Of a DNA stretch of 64,000 nt, positions 24,739 to 33,478 are shown one piece after another. Source of the stretch: Siphonobacter sp. BAB-5405. Its GTDB lineage: Bacteria > Bacteroidota > Bacteroidia > Cytophagales > Spirosomataceae. The DNA is taken from NCBI RefSeq assembly GCF_002872335.1, contig NZ_NJAG01000013.1:151341-215340 (forward strand), in the 5' to 3' direction. The stretch's first letter is position 1, and every line of letters starts with the position of its first letter. The position numbers and the translations under genes are program-made. Under the pieces are notes generated by a model. The model was given only the letters and a program-made list of their open reading frames with translations. It had not been told where the DNA came from and did not search any database.

Positions 24739-25596
24739 TTACTTTTTCTTACCTCCGAAGATATTGAGCACTTTACTAACCATCTTGTCATCAATACCCA
24801 GGGTACGTTTCACCCGCGTATAGGTAGCTACGGCTTGTTTATCCAGCCAGATGGCAACCGATTTAATACCATCGCCGGGGCGGGCCTGGTAGTTGGTCGA
24901 ACGCAGTTTGGGGGTTTCTTTTTCTTCGGTGAAGTAATATAGAGCGACGGACTTACGCGTCATATCCTCCGGGCACTGGATGGGATCTGGCAGACCGTGG
25001 AATGAATCTTCGTCGGTATTGAATACTGCAATCCGGTTAAAGATCGGAGCGATTTTTGCTTCCACCCCCGTCATTTTACGGTCCCACAGTTCCAGATCAC
25101 CGCGGTATTCGGGTTTCCAGTCTTTGTTGAGGTACAACAGCAGGTTTACCCGACGTCGCCAGTTTCGCTTGTGCGGGTGTACGGTAAAGTCCGCGTGCAC
25201 GTTCAGGAAGCCCCCGCGTTTGGACTGGTGCAATCCGCCCCCTTCGAGCATGTCATCCGCCTTCAGGTTCGGAATTCCGGTGAGTTCGCTCATAAAGGCG
25301 ACAAACGCATCGGAGTTGAGGTAGGTAATCACTTCCTGAATAAAAGGCGGCAGCAGCTCCATTTTGTTGAGGCCGTGCTTTTTCTCATTTACGTGTACGT
25401 AGTGAATCCACCCTTCGTCCTGAATGGCTGGGAAAGATTGCATGGCCTTTTCGGCAGCCCACTCTTCCAGAAAATTGTCAATGGAAATGTGCGGATACGG
25501 ATGATCACTCTGATATTGGGCTTTCAGCTCCGGTAATTTGGCCTTCCAGGCTTCCAGATTGACAATGTTGGCAGTAGTATGAACCGTCGTATTCAT
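24739..25596 (-). CDS. 2-oxoglutarate/Fe(II)-dependent oxygenase (prolyl-4-hydroxylase type)
   Basis: A 285-residue soluble enzyme with a double-stranded beta-helix core. The iron triad is visible as H134, D136 (LNVHADF) and H200 (DSFHGLP), with R214 (MTRKSVALYYF) as the 2-oxoglutarate anchor. The ATG at 25596 is used rather than a TTG 15 bp upstream. It is first in a two-gene unit with the ArnT-like transferase. Homologous enzymes sit in sugar and lipopolysaccharide clusters, so hydroxylation of a glycan or lipid is as likely as of protein; the substrate is unknown. Confidence 0.87.
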   Translation of the reverse strand: MNTTVHTTANIVNLEAWKAKLPELKAQYQSDHPYPHISIDNFLEEWAAEKAMQSFPAIQDEGWIHYVHVNEKKHGLNKMELLPPFIQEVITYLNSDAFVAFMSELTGIPNLKADDMLEGGGLHQSKRGGFLNVHADFTVHPHKRNWRRRVNLLLYLNKDWKPEYRGDLELWDRKMTGVEAKIAPIFNRIAVFNTDEDSFHGLPDPIQCPEDMTRKSVALYYFTEEKETPKLRSTNYQARPGDGIKSVAIWLDKQAVATYTRVKRTLGIDDKMVSKVLNIFGGKKK

Positions 25597-25673
25597 AGAT
25601 TCAGAACGCAAGGAATGGAATGAAATAAGTGAGTGAAACCCAGCCCAATGTGAATAAGGTTTGTTTCGCAGAA

Positions 25674-25681
25674 CAAAAGTA
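25674..25681 (-). promoter_or_regulatory. TAnnTTTG -7 element upstream of the oxygenase gene
   Basis: TACTTTTG on the minus strand, about 78 bp before the ATG at 25596. The -33 position reads TCCG, so the promoter is only half supported. Confidence 0.4.
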
Positions 25682-25732
25682 GGCCGCGAAGGGGAGTTTT
25701 CGGAATGTACCGGTTCGTTTTTCTACGAGTTC

Positions 25733-26872
25733 CTACAACCAAACGCATGAAAGACTGGCTCCCTGCGTCGTCTGACCCTTTTTGTAGGTGGATCCCTGTA
25801 ACATCAGGGGCTGGCCTTCGGCTCCCAGTTCCCAGAGTTCTCCTTTCAGAAAAACGCCCATTGCTTTGGTAATGGATGCTTCCTGGGGAGCCCGCGTGGG
25901 GAAGCTGTATTTATCCCAAGCTTCTGCTTCTGTCAGTTTATTCATATCCACCCGTGCTTCGGCGGGCGTGGGATGGTTCTGATACCCTTCCCAGGGAAGT
26001 CGTAGATAGTTATCCAGCATAATATTCGCCGGAACGGCCAGAATACAGGCCTCTTTCTCCCGCAGACTGGCATAAGCCTGCGGAAACCACGAATCCTGAT
26101 GGATCAGTACGCCCAGTTTGCCGGCGGGTGTATAAATCACGGGTACATCTTTGATGGTTCCGGGGGTAATATACGTTTGCTCCTGCGTGGAGAGATACGT
26201 TTTCTTTACCAGTCCCGCCAGCGAACCATCGGGCAGAAAAACACCCGAAACGCTGTATAGGGCTCCACTTTCGAAGGTAAGCTTTTGCTCTTTGATGGCG
26301 GGCTCAGGCAGTACCGTGGTTCCGGCTACGATGGTAACGTCGTAGGTACTGGCCAGGTGCGAAAAGGTTTGCTGGTAAATATTGGCCATGTCGGCGGCTT
26401 TCATTGCCAGTAAACTATAGCTGGTGGGGTCCCGCAGCTCCTGCGGAGCCTGCATTCGGGTAGAGAGATACGTAAAGAAATTACTATAGGTAAGCGTACG
26501 AATTGCATCCTGTAGTTTGGTTGCGGCGTATACTTCGCGTTTTTCGCCCGCGATTACCAGCCACAATCCAATGTTTTCCGGTAACACCACAATGCTTTTC
26601 CGGTTAAGCCAGCCTTTCCGGCGAGCTTCGGCAAAATAGCCATTGAGCTTCTGAAAGAAGGCTTCTTCGCTGGAGTAATCAACGGGTAACATATACGGCT
26701 GAATGCCAATCAGGTTGCCCCGCCCCGAATCGCGACCCATTTCAGCAAAAGATCGATACTGAACGTCGGCGGGGGGCAGAGCAATATTCCGGTTTTTATT
26801 CGACCAGATCACGTACAAAGCCCAACCCAGCATCAGCGTGCCCAGAAGGATCAGTAAACGTTGTTTAAACAT
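25733..26872 (-). CDS. Nitrilase-superfamily-like membrane-anchored protein lacking the catalytic Cys
   Basis: A 379-residue protein with an N-terminal membrane anchor (about 5-22), then a carbon-nitrogen-hydrolase fold. The catalytic Glu (VLPEN, E99) and Lys (LVKKTYL, K223/K224) are present. The expected Cys in the ICYD motif is replaced: the strand reads GKLGVLIHQDSWFP with H258 at that place. Apolipoprotein N-acyltransferase also belongs to this superfamily, but its N-terminal membrane bundle is missing here. The protein is probably not a classical amidase or acyltransferase. It faces no obvious operon partner. Confidence 0.75.
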   Translation of the reverse strand: MFKQRLLILLGTLMLGWALYVIWSNKNRNIALPPADVQYRSFAEMGRDSGRGNLIGIQPYMLPVDYSSEEAFFQKLNGYFAEARRKGWLNRKSIVVLPENIGLWLVIAGEKREVYAATKLQDAIRTLTYSNFFTYLSTRMQAPQELRDPTSYSLLAMKAADMANIYQQTFSHLASTYDVTIVAGTTVLPEPAIKEQKLTFESGALYSVSGVFLPDGSLAGLVKKTYLSTQEQTYITPGTIKDVPVIYTPAGKLGVLIHQDSWFPQAYASLREKEACILAVPANIMLDNYLRLPWEGYQNHPTPAEARVDMNKLTEAEAWDKYSFPTRAPQEASITKAMGVFLKGELWELGAEGQPLMLQGSTYKKGQTTQGASLSCVWL

Positions 26873-26953
26873 ACAGGAGCAGTTGACGTATCGCTTATTA
26901 TGTGTGTTGCTCAGACAAATAATGGCCCGGAAGTTTAACCGGGCTTCTGCCTA

Positions 26954-27898
26954 TTATTGACGTTGCTGACTATAGGTTTGTAAAAAAGCCCCCAGTTCCA
27001 TTAGCCAGGCCACGCCCAGGTGAATCGCAATGCCACCCCAGATCGTCCGGCTTTTATAGGCCAGTATCCCCAGAATATACCCTCCCAGCACGGAGCCGAG
27101 CGTTTCGCCAAGCGGTTTGCCAAAGTGAATGCAGGCATATACCGCCACCATCGGCAGTACGGCCCCTCGCCCGAGTACCTGGGCCATACCGATTACCAGA
27201 AATCCCCGCAGGAGTAGTTCCGTTGACACAAAATCAAAGCCGTAACAGGCTTCAAAGCTTAGAGCCGTTACCCATTCGGGTACACCCAGAGCCTCTGCCG
27301 CTCCCCAGCCTTTATAAACGGGATAGGTTTCCAGAAAACTCGGTTGAAAAGATGCCCAGCCGATGAGAGGTACCATGATCAGTAACATGGTTCCATACAT
27401 ACGCAGGCTCCCCCGATCCGGCCGGAAGCCATAAAAATACGAAGGTTGGGCGTCAGTCCAACGATAAAACAGGGCGAGCGGTACCCATACGGTCAAAACC
27501 GAACTCAGATTCGAAAAACAGTGAAAGGCAAACCGATACACGGACTCGAACGCGGGCAGCGTCGCCAGGCCTTGGTAGCCCGTAAAATCCTGCCACCAGG
27601 CCAGCACCAGCATCCCGAAGCCGCTGTACAGCCAGAACCTGAAGCTGCGGATCAAAGCCTGCTGCTGGTGAGCCAACACCCAGAACAGGGTTACCGTATA
27701 GTACACCACGGCATCGAGCCCCAGAAAGAGTACAAAACGAATCCAGGTTCCCCGGTGCGGATCAATGTAGCTGTCTTCCAGATCTACGGCGTAATTGAAG
27801 GCGATACAGGCCGCCAGAAACAGGGCCGTAACACCGTAGAGGCCCGGCCTGAAATCCGCCCGGATAAAATCAACGAGATAGGTGCGTAACTTCCGCAT
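26954..27898 (-). CDS. CPBP-family intramembrane protease-like protein
   Basis: A 314-residue polytopic protein with about eight helices. Near the C terminus the CPBP/Abi motifs are seen: TELLLRG (normally EExxxR, here the first Glu is Thr), FxxxH-like YACIHFGKP, and HLGVAW in the last helix. The ATG at 27898 is preferred to a TTG 42 bp earlier, which would overlap the terminator of rpmB. Family members are glutamic-type membrane proteases or scaffold proteins. The Thr substitution leaves activity in doubt. Confidence 0.8.
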   Translation of the reverse strand: MRKLRTYLVDFIRADFRPGLYGVTALFLAACIAFNYAVDLEDSYIDPHRGTWIRFVLFLGLDAVVYYTVTLFWVLAHQQQALIRSFRFWLYSGFGMLVLAWWQDFTGYQGLATLPAFESVYRFAFHCFSNLSSVLTVWVPLALFYRWTDAQPSYFYGFRPDRGSLRMYGTMLLIMVPLIGWASFQPSFLETYPVYKGWGAAEALGVPEWVTALSFEACYGFDFVSTELLLRGFLVIGMAQVLGRGAVLPMVAVYACIHFGKPLGETLGSVLGGYILGILAYKSRTIWGGIAIHLGVAWLMELGAFLQTYSQQRQ

Positions 27899-27912
27899 GA
27901 ACCTTGTGACGT

Positions 27913-27947
27913 AAAAAAGGCCTTGACAACGAAATGCCAAGGCCTTT
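27913..27947 (-). terminator. Intrinsic terminator of rpmB
   Basis: A perfect 10-bp stem AAAGGCCTTG / CAAGGCCTTT with a 12-base loop and a T6 tail when read on the minus strand, 25 bp after the rpmB stop codon. Confidence 0.85.
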
Positions 27948-27971
27948 ACGGCTACTTCTAGTGATTACTAC

Positions 27972-28199
27972 TTAGAATTTAGCTCCAACTTCTTTCAGAA
28001 CGGCTTCAATGCCTTTCTTGTTGATCGTACGGATCGCTTGCGTCGAAAGTTTGATCTGAACCCACTCACCCGTAGAAGGGATGAAGAATTTTTTCGTTTG
28101 CAGGTTCGGATAGAATTTCCGCTTCGTTTTGTTGTTGGCATGCGAGACGTTAAAACCCGTCTGCGTCTTCTTGCCCGTGATTTGACAAACCCGTGCCAT
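27972..28199 (-). CDS. rpmB: 50S ribosomal protein bL28
   Basis: A 75-residue, strongly basic protein with the L28 start MARVCQITGKKTQTGFNVSHANN, the TKRKFYPNLQ block and the end ALKEVGAKF-like segment; length is normal for the family. It is a component of the large ribosomal subunit. No bL33 gene follows, unlike in many bacteria. It has its own consensus promoter (28297-28328), a 5' leader of about 90 bases and its own terminator, so it is monocistronic. Confidence 0.97.
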   Translation of the reverse strand: MARVCQITGKKTQTGFNVSHANNKTKRKFYPNLQTKKFFIPSTGEWVQIKLSTQAIRTINKKGIEAVLKEVGAKF

Positions 28200-28296
28200 A
28201 ATTAGTATTTTTTATTAGTTATCAGTAGACCGATCTAAAATCGGCTTTAATTTCTTGAGAATCAGCTCTGTAAAAGCAGTTCTGTAAAACGAGTCG

Positions 28297-28328
28297 CAAA
28301 GATAGCCTTTTCGTAGGAATCAGCCAAA
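28297..28328 (-). promoter_or_regulatory. Bacteroidota promoter for rpmB (TTTG-N20-TATCTTTG)
   Basis: On the minus strand TTTG is at 28328-28325 and TATCTTTG at 28304-28297, spaced 20 bp. The predicted start near 28290 gives a 90-base leader that contains two near-identical TTTTACAGAxCTG words and a CCGAT/ATCGG mini-hairpin. Confidence 0.72.
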
Positions 28329-28349
28329 TACAGCCTGAAAGTTTTGCAT

Positions 28350-29444
28350 TTATTTTAATCCAACCAGAGAAGATTCAGTTTCGTTATTCAGATTGGCCAA
28401 AAACAAATGCTGCGTTGGCAGGGCAAAAGCTACGTCCATTTTTTGCATTTCTTCATAGATCCGGATATTGACTCGTTGATGCACATTCATGTACACGGTG
28501 TAATCAGCGTCGAGTACGAAGTAAACAATCTCAAATTCAAGCCCGTAGGCTCCGTAATTCGAGAAATGAGCCCGGTCAAAACGTACCGGACTTTGTTCTT
28601 CCACGACCTGTTTCAGCATGGCTGAAATTTGGGTGAGCTTCTCGGGAGGCGTACTATAATTCACCTGAATTTTGAACAACACCCGCCGCTGCTGCATATT
28701 CTTATAGTTATGAATTCGCGAGCCGGTTAAATCACTGTTGGCAAACACCAGCATTTCCCCCGAAAGACTTTTAATTCGGGTTGTTTTCAGGCCAATGTAA
28801 TCCACCACCCCCATTTTGGTATCAATGATGATGAAATCCCCGACCTCAAAAGGCCGGTCGAAGAAAATGACGAAGTAGTTGAATACGTCACCCAGGATGT
28901 TCTGAGCCGCCAGAGCTATGGCAATACCACCGATCCCCAGACCCGTAATGATGGTGGAAACGTTGTAGCCCAGGTTATCCATCAGAAAGAGAATACCCAG
29001 AATCCAGATGACGCTATTAATGATGAGCATCAATCCGCCCATCTGTTTGACCTTTTCTTCCCCCTGTTGTTGCTTGCGAAGATTGGCCTGCAAAACCAGC
29101 AGGATCGTGGATGACAAAATACGTATGATCAGGATCGTAATGATGATTGTAGTAATCATTGTTACAATCTTATCCACTTTCCGGGAAAGGCGAATGAAAT
29201 CCAGAGCGAAGTAAATGACCGCAAAACTCAGAGCCGGAATCCCAAAGCGTTCCATACTATCCACCAGATAATCATCCAGGTGACTTTTGGTCCGGCTGGT
29301 CCAGCGGCGTAGTTGACCCAGTACAAATTTCTTGAAAACGCGTACTAACGCTAGTCCCAACAGGATGATTCCCAGCGTAATCAGGTAATCCTGTACCGTA
29401 TTTCGCCAGTATACTCGCTGTAGAAAATCCAGATTAAAATTCAT
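28350..29444 (-). CDS. Small-conductance mechanosensitive channel (MscS family)
   Basis: A 364-residue protein with four N-terminal membrane helices; the pore-lining helix carries the Gly/Ala-rich GLGIGGIAIALAAQNILGDVFNYFVIF segment typical of MscS. This is followed by the beta domain (DRPFEVGDFIIID) and a C-terminal alpha/beta domain. It opens under membrane tension to release solutes on osmotic downshift. It is larger than E. coli MscS (286 residues) by an extra N-terminal helix pair. It is monocistronic and divergent from the secreted-protein array. Confidence 0.93.
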   Translation of the reverse strand: MNFNLDFLQRVYWRNTVQDYLITLGIILLGLALVRVFKKFVLGQLRRWTSRTKSHLDDYLVDSMERFGIPALSFAVIYFALDFIRLSRKVDKIVTMITTIIITILIIRILSSTILLVLQANLRKQQQGEEKVKQMGGLMLIINSVIWILGILFLMDNLGYNVSTIITGLGIGGIAIALAAQNILGDVFNYFVIFFDRPFEVGDFIIIDTKMGVVDYIGLKTTRIKSLSGEMLVFANSDLTGSRIHNYKNMQQRRVLFKIQVNYSTPPEKLTQISAMLKQVVEEQSPVRFDRAHFSNYGAYGLEFEIVYFVLDADYTVYMNVHQRVNIRIYEEMQKMDVAFALPTQHLFLANLNNETESSLVGLK

Positions 29445-30344
29445 GTGCTCAATTGTTAAATGGGATAAAAGGCATCTACCTCCTTAACCAAACGAATGCA
29501 GGCTTGTTACGATTGATTCGATTTTGCGAAGAGACCATGCCAGCCCGCCCGGCAATCGACAGGAAAGTAGCGGCTAACACCGAAGTAGGATTTCTGTTCC
29601 AATCCCAGTCAGCCTAGGAAAGGCTGGCTGGGGTCATTGTTCAGATCTTTGTCAACAGAAATACTTGGACACAACTATTTTTTGACATCATCAAAAATTT
29701 TTTTTGACCTTAAAATCACTAATTATTCTAGTGTATACCCTTAAAATAAACAATTGATAACTAAAATTCTGTAGTTGTTTTTCAATACTCACTACCTAAC
29801 TAACAGGTAATCATTTACTCATATCTGTATAATTGATATTTTTTTAACCTACTCTTATTTTTACTTACCTCATGTGTAGTTAAAATGTTTAGACAAGCTC
29901 CTACCTAAAATTAAGTACCTATATGTTGTAGTATAATTACTACTAAAATATTTTTAAGTATGAATAATTTTTTTTTCAAAATACATCTATTAGTTTGGCA
30001 TCATAATCCAGCAGTAATACCTACTTTCAATCCCTACTTTATGCAAAAAAGATCTACCTACTTTTCTGATTGTGCCTTCCTTTTAAATGTATCGGCCTGT
30101 TCACCAGTCTTCGTTTTTTGAAACTGAAACGAGCCAGCAAAGCACCGGTAGCCGTTCGCTACTGCTAATCAGACCAGAGTCCGCCGGTTTCCGCCGCTCC
30201 CCCGCCGTTTTCCCAATCCTCCAACTGGTTGTGGCCTGCCACTACCCCCTGTTTTGCTGTGCCTTTACTGAACTGTACCCACTTTATTTGTTCACGTATA
30301 TTCATTAGCGTTATCACCAGTTTAACCCAAATACACAAGTAGCA
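29445..30344. other. Long AT-rich gene-free region before the secreted-protein array
   Basis: This is 900 bp without a supportable gene. The part 29640-30060 is extremely A+T rich. A 12-bp stem with one G-T wobble (CCCAGTCAGCCT / AGGCTGGCTGGG) lies at 29604-29632, without a T-tail. A 73-codon frame at 30087-30308 has no domain and unlike codon use, so I treat it as non-coding. The region probably holds the promoters of the mscS-like gene and of the array at 30345. Confidence 0.5.
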
Positions 30345-31022
30345 ATGAAACCGAAACAACTACTAGGTACGGCCTGCTTTTTGGCAGCCCTTCTGACCTC
30401 TTCCAGCCTTTTCGCTCAGGTAAAAGTGGGTACTAACCCAACCGCCATTGAAACCGCTTCCAACCTGGAAGTAGAAGCGTCTACTACGGGCCGTAAGGTT
30501 AAAGTGGATAAGACCACCGGCCAATTGACCATTGCCGATGGTACGCAGGGAGCGGGTAAAGTGCTCACTTCCGATGCGAATGGAGGGGCAAGCTGGCAAG
30601 CTGCTCCCAGTCAGACCTCACCGGTGTGGATTTACGCCAAACAAAGTACCACGCAAACCATCAGTGGTTTAACACCTATTGATTTTAATATCGAAACAGC
30701 GGACCGCGGCAGTAATTTCGATCCGTCTACAGACAAGATCACTGTTCCCTCCAGTGGTATTTACCAGATCAGTTGCGGTACCAAGAAGATCAATACCAAT
30801 GCTGGAGGGTTTAACATGGCTTTATATGTGTTCGTTAATGGGGCTAACCACACCATTATTTATGAAGATGCCTGGACTACGCCAAGCACTTTACCACGAG
30901 CCACTGGCTCCCTTACGCTTCAATTAAATGCAGGAGACGTAGTGGACGTTAGAATTACTTCAAACTTCAACCCTTATGATATTTCAGGTAGCTATTTAAC
31001 CATGGTTAAACTATCTAACTAA
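30345..31022 (+). CDS. Secreted constant/variable protein 1 with C1q/TNF-like head
   Basis: A 225-residue protein with signal peptide (cleavage after LFAQ, about residue 25). A constant N-terminal region to about residue 85 ends in the KVLTSDANGGASWQ motif. The variable C-terminal head (about 90-225) has the beta pattern of C1q/TNF-like domains: FNIETADRG, ITVPSSGIYQISCG, and the closing YLTMVKL strand. It has about nine substitutions in the constant region relative to copies 3 and 4. No T9SS sorting domain is visible. Role unknown; a surface or matrix binding protein is plausible. Confidence 0.75.
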   Translation: MKPKQLLGTACFLAALLTSSSLFAQVKVGTNPTAIETASNLEVEASTTGRKVKVDKTTGQLTIADGTQGAGKVLTSDANGGASWQAAPSQTSPVWIYAKQSTTQTISGLTPIDFNIETADRGSNFDPSTDKITVPSSGIYQISCGTKKINTNAGGFNMALYVFVNGANHTIIYEDAWTTPSTLPRATGSLTLQLNAGDVVDVRITSNFNPYDISGSYLTMVKLSN

Positions 31023-31088
31023 CAGCGATTTGCCTCGTCTGCATTGACTTTTTTACTGCATATCCAACAAAAATTCCCACCCATTTCA

Positions 31089-31799
31089 ATGACACCCAAA
31101 CAATTACTCAGCACGGGCTGCTTTCTGGCAGCTCTGATGACCTCCTCTACGCTATTTGCTCAGGTAAAAGTGGGCTCTAACCCAACTACGATTGGCTCTA
31201 ATGCTAACCTGGAAGTGGAAGCGACGAATGGCAATAAAACCGTCGTTCAAAAAGACAATGGCAATGTCGGTATTGGTACGGCTACGCCGGGGGCAAAACT
31301 GCACGTAGCGGGCAATCAGATTCTGGGGCAGGCGACTTCTTTGAGCTCTATTTCAGCCACTTCGCAAGTGGTGCGGGATAATTCAACGGGCGAATTAAAG
31401 GTGTTACAGGTCACCCCTACAAACTCCTTTCCGCTTTCCAATGTTACCTATAATCTTACGAATGTACAGCGTGATTTTGTAAGTAATTTCGATACAAAGA
31501 TCAACAGTAACGATTACACCGTCATTGTAACCGGTTTATATTATAGTAAACAAAATTTGGTTTCCTCTAATAATACGAATACGTATAATCCACTTGTTTT
31601 CAGGGCCTATATTCTAAATGGTACTTGGCGGATTCAGGCGGATTACGCCGGTGGTACAACTGCAGATAACTTAAACGGCGACTGGACGATCAACTGCTTA
31701 GTGATTAGTAAAGCACTTATTCAGCAATTGCCCACACAAAACGTAGATCTAGGTGGTACGAATACCGGAGCCGCCGCCGCATCCCCCGCTGGTTTGTAA
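31089..31799 (+). CDS. Secreted constant/variable protein 2 (tail-fibre-like stalk)
   Basis: A 236-residue protein. The signal peptide and first 45 residues match the other copies, but the middle is replaced by NVGIGTATPGAKLHVAGN, a repeat type found in trimeric tail-fibre and S74-associated stalks. The head (about 120-236) is unlike the others and contains Asn/Thr-rich strands. The ATG at 31089 is chosen because it aligns exactly with the start of copies 3 and 4. It lies 66 bp after copy 1 on the same strand. Function unknown. Confidence 0.75.
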   Translation: MTPKQLLSTGCFLAALMTSSTLFAQVKVGSNPTTIGSNANLEVEATNGNKTVVQKDNGNVGIGTATPGAKLHVAGNQILGQATSLSSISATSQVVRDNSTGELKVLQVTPTNSFPLSNVTYNLTNVQRDFVSNFDTKINSNDYTVIVTGLYYSKQNLVSSNNTNTYNPLVFRAYILNGTWRIQADYAGGTTADNLNGDWTINCLVISKALIQQLPTQNVDLGGTNTGAAAASPAGL

Positions 31800-31856
31800 T
31801 CAGCGAAGCTTAGTACCTCGCTTTTACTATTCATTCAACCAAATCCACACGTATCA

Positions 31857-32585
31857 ATGACACCCAAACAATTACTCAGCACGGCTTGCTTTGTAGCAGC
31901 CCTGCTGACCTCTTCTGGCCTTATGGCTCAGGTGAAAGTCGGCACGAACCCAACGACGATTGAAACCAATTCCAATCTGGAAGTAGAAGCCTCTACCTCG
32001 GGCCGTAAGGTCAAGGTGGATAAGACTACGGGTCAGATGACCATCGCCGATGGTACGCAGGGAGCGGGTAAAGTGCTCACCTCCGATGCTAATGGCGGAG
32101 CTAGCTGGCAATCTATTGGCAACCTTCGAATTCCTGAAACCGTATGGATTGGCCAACAGTCTGGAACTTATACTGTAACTCCTTGGGAAGGTGTCCACAA
32201 TGTAGTAAAAGACCGGATACCCCTTGCTCCCCGCACTGGCTCAATAGCTGGTTATAATACGACTACCAAGCTATACACTATTCAGGAAAGTGGGTATTAT
32301 CGAATTCATGCCGGTGGAAACGTCGCCGGTACTGTTTCTGATCCTGCCCGATATGCTTTAGTACACTTTTACATTGGCTTTAATACGGGACCTGGAGTTT
32401 TAATGCTTTATGACAAAGTTTCTACGGGTAATCGGCCTTATTTAACTGTTTTCTGGGAGGGATATTTAACTGCTGGATCCACCTACAACGTTTTTATTAA
32501 TAATCTGACAGCATCAGGTAATGTCAGTGATGCCCAAAACATCAACGTAACGAGTGCCTTTATGTCCGTTACCAAACTCTTCTAG
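31857..32585 (+). CDS. Secreted constant/variable protein 3 with C1q-like head
   Basis: A 242-residue protein. Residues 1-85 are identical to those of copy 4, although the DNA differs at 17 synonymous sites. This constant part has the signal peptide (to MAQ at 23-25) and the ASTSGRKVKVDKTTGQMTIA segment. The head (about 90-242) follows the C1q-like pattern YTIQESGYYRIHAGG and ends in a hydrophobic strand (FMSVTKLF). The head shares little sequence with its neighbours. Secretion past the inner membrane is clear; final location is not. Confidence 0.78.
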   Translation: MTPKQLLSTACFVAALLTSSGLMAQVKVGTNPTTIETNSNLEVEASTSGRKVKVDKTTGQMTIADGTQGAGKVLTSDANGGASWQSIGNLRIPETVWIGQQSGTYTVTPWEGVHNVVKDRIPLAPRTGSIAGYNTTTKLYTIQESGYYRIHAGGNVAGTVSDPARYALVHFYIGFNTGPGVLMLYDKVSTGNRPYLTVFWEGYLTAGSTYNVFINNLTASGNVSDAQNINVTSAFMSVTKLF

Positions 32586-32701
32586 GTCCGTTTGTTACTT
32601 GTTGGTATTGCTACTACCGTTCCATTCACATCCTACTTCCTTTAATCTGAATCAGCCTTCAGTACCCCAACCTTTTTAAAAACCAAACCCCACAATTTCC
32701 A

Positions 32702-33427
32702 ATGACACCCAAACAATTACTCAGTACGGCCTGCTTTGTAGCAGCCCTGCTGACCTCTTCCGGCCTGATGGCTCAGGTGAAAGTCGGCACGAATCCAACC
32801 ACGATTGAAACCAACTCCAATCTGGAAGTAGAAGCATCTACGTCGGGCCGTAAGGTCAAGGTCGATAAGACCACCGGCCAGATGACCATCGCCGATGGTA
32901 CACAGGGAGCCGGTAAAGTGCTCACCTCCGATGCCAACGGCGGAGCTAGCTGGCAAGTGGGTAAGGTAGGCTGCGGTTCGTTTGATGCCACCCGAAGCAC
33001 CGCTCAGAACGTACCAATTCTTGATAACGTAACTGACCCAGCTGTAGTGTTAGTTAGTACTACGAAGGTCTATGATCCTCTGAATGCCTACAATCCATCG
33101 ACAGGCGAATATACGATTCCTAGTACCGGTATGTACGTATTTAAATCAAGTGCAGTAGACTATATTCCTGGTATAGCAGCCCGAAGAAACAGTACGCTAA
33201 CAATCGTTTCAGCAGTTAGAGGGGCATTATCTTCTTCCGTAACTGCCGATCAAGCTTACCTTAATGGCACCTATAATGATGTAGTAGCCGTAGCCTATCT
33301 GACTGCCGGCGATAAAGTAACGGCTAAGTGTCAAATTACACATATATCTGGAACGAAGCCTGCTGCAACCATCGATGTACAGAACATCAAGTTTTCAGGT
33401 TCCAGAATTGACTGTACTAGTAATTAG
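32702..33427 (+). CDS. Secreted constant/variable protein 4 with C1q-like head
   Basis: A 241-residue protein. Its first 85 residues are identical to those of copy 3. The head (about 86-241) differs: it has TGEYTIPSTGMYVFKSS, a recognisable C1q-like strand pair, then AYLTAGDKVTAKCQI, and two Cys near the ends (KVGCGSF and RIDCTSN) that could form a disulfide. It has no sorting signal. The 116 bp gap upstream contains no gene and no clear promoter, so the array may be one transcript. Confidence 0.78.
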   Translation: MTPKQLLSTACFVAALLTSSGLMAQVKVGTNPTTIETNSNLEVEASTSGRKVKVDKTTGQMTIADGTQGAGKVLTSDANGGASWQVGKVGCGSFDATRSTAQNVPILDNVTDPAVVLVSTTKVYDPLNAYNPSTGEYTIPSTGMYVFKSSAVDYIPGIAARRNSTLTIVSAVRGALSSSVTADQAYLNGTYNDVVAVAYLTAGDKVTAKCQITHISGTKPAATIDVQNIKFSGSRIDCTSN

Positions 33428-33478
33428 GTTTTACGTGGTCTTTGTTGACTTCATTACTAATCAAACTCCACCATTCGC

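Noticed and set aside
29604-29632. Stable hairpin as a possible small RNA
   Set aside because: Good stem but no promoter motif or T-tail was found, so a non-coding RNA cannot be claimed.
30087-30308. 73-codon frame upstream of the secreted-protein array
   Set aside because: No domain, Ser/Arg/Pro-rich composition without pattern and inside an otherwise non-coding AT-rich region; probably leader DNA.
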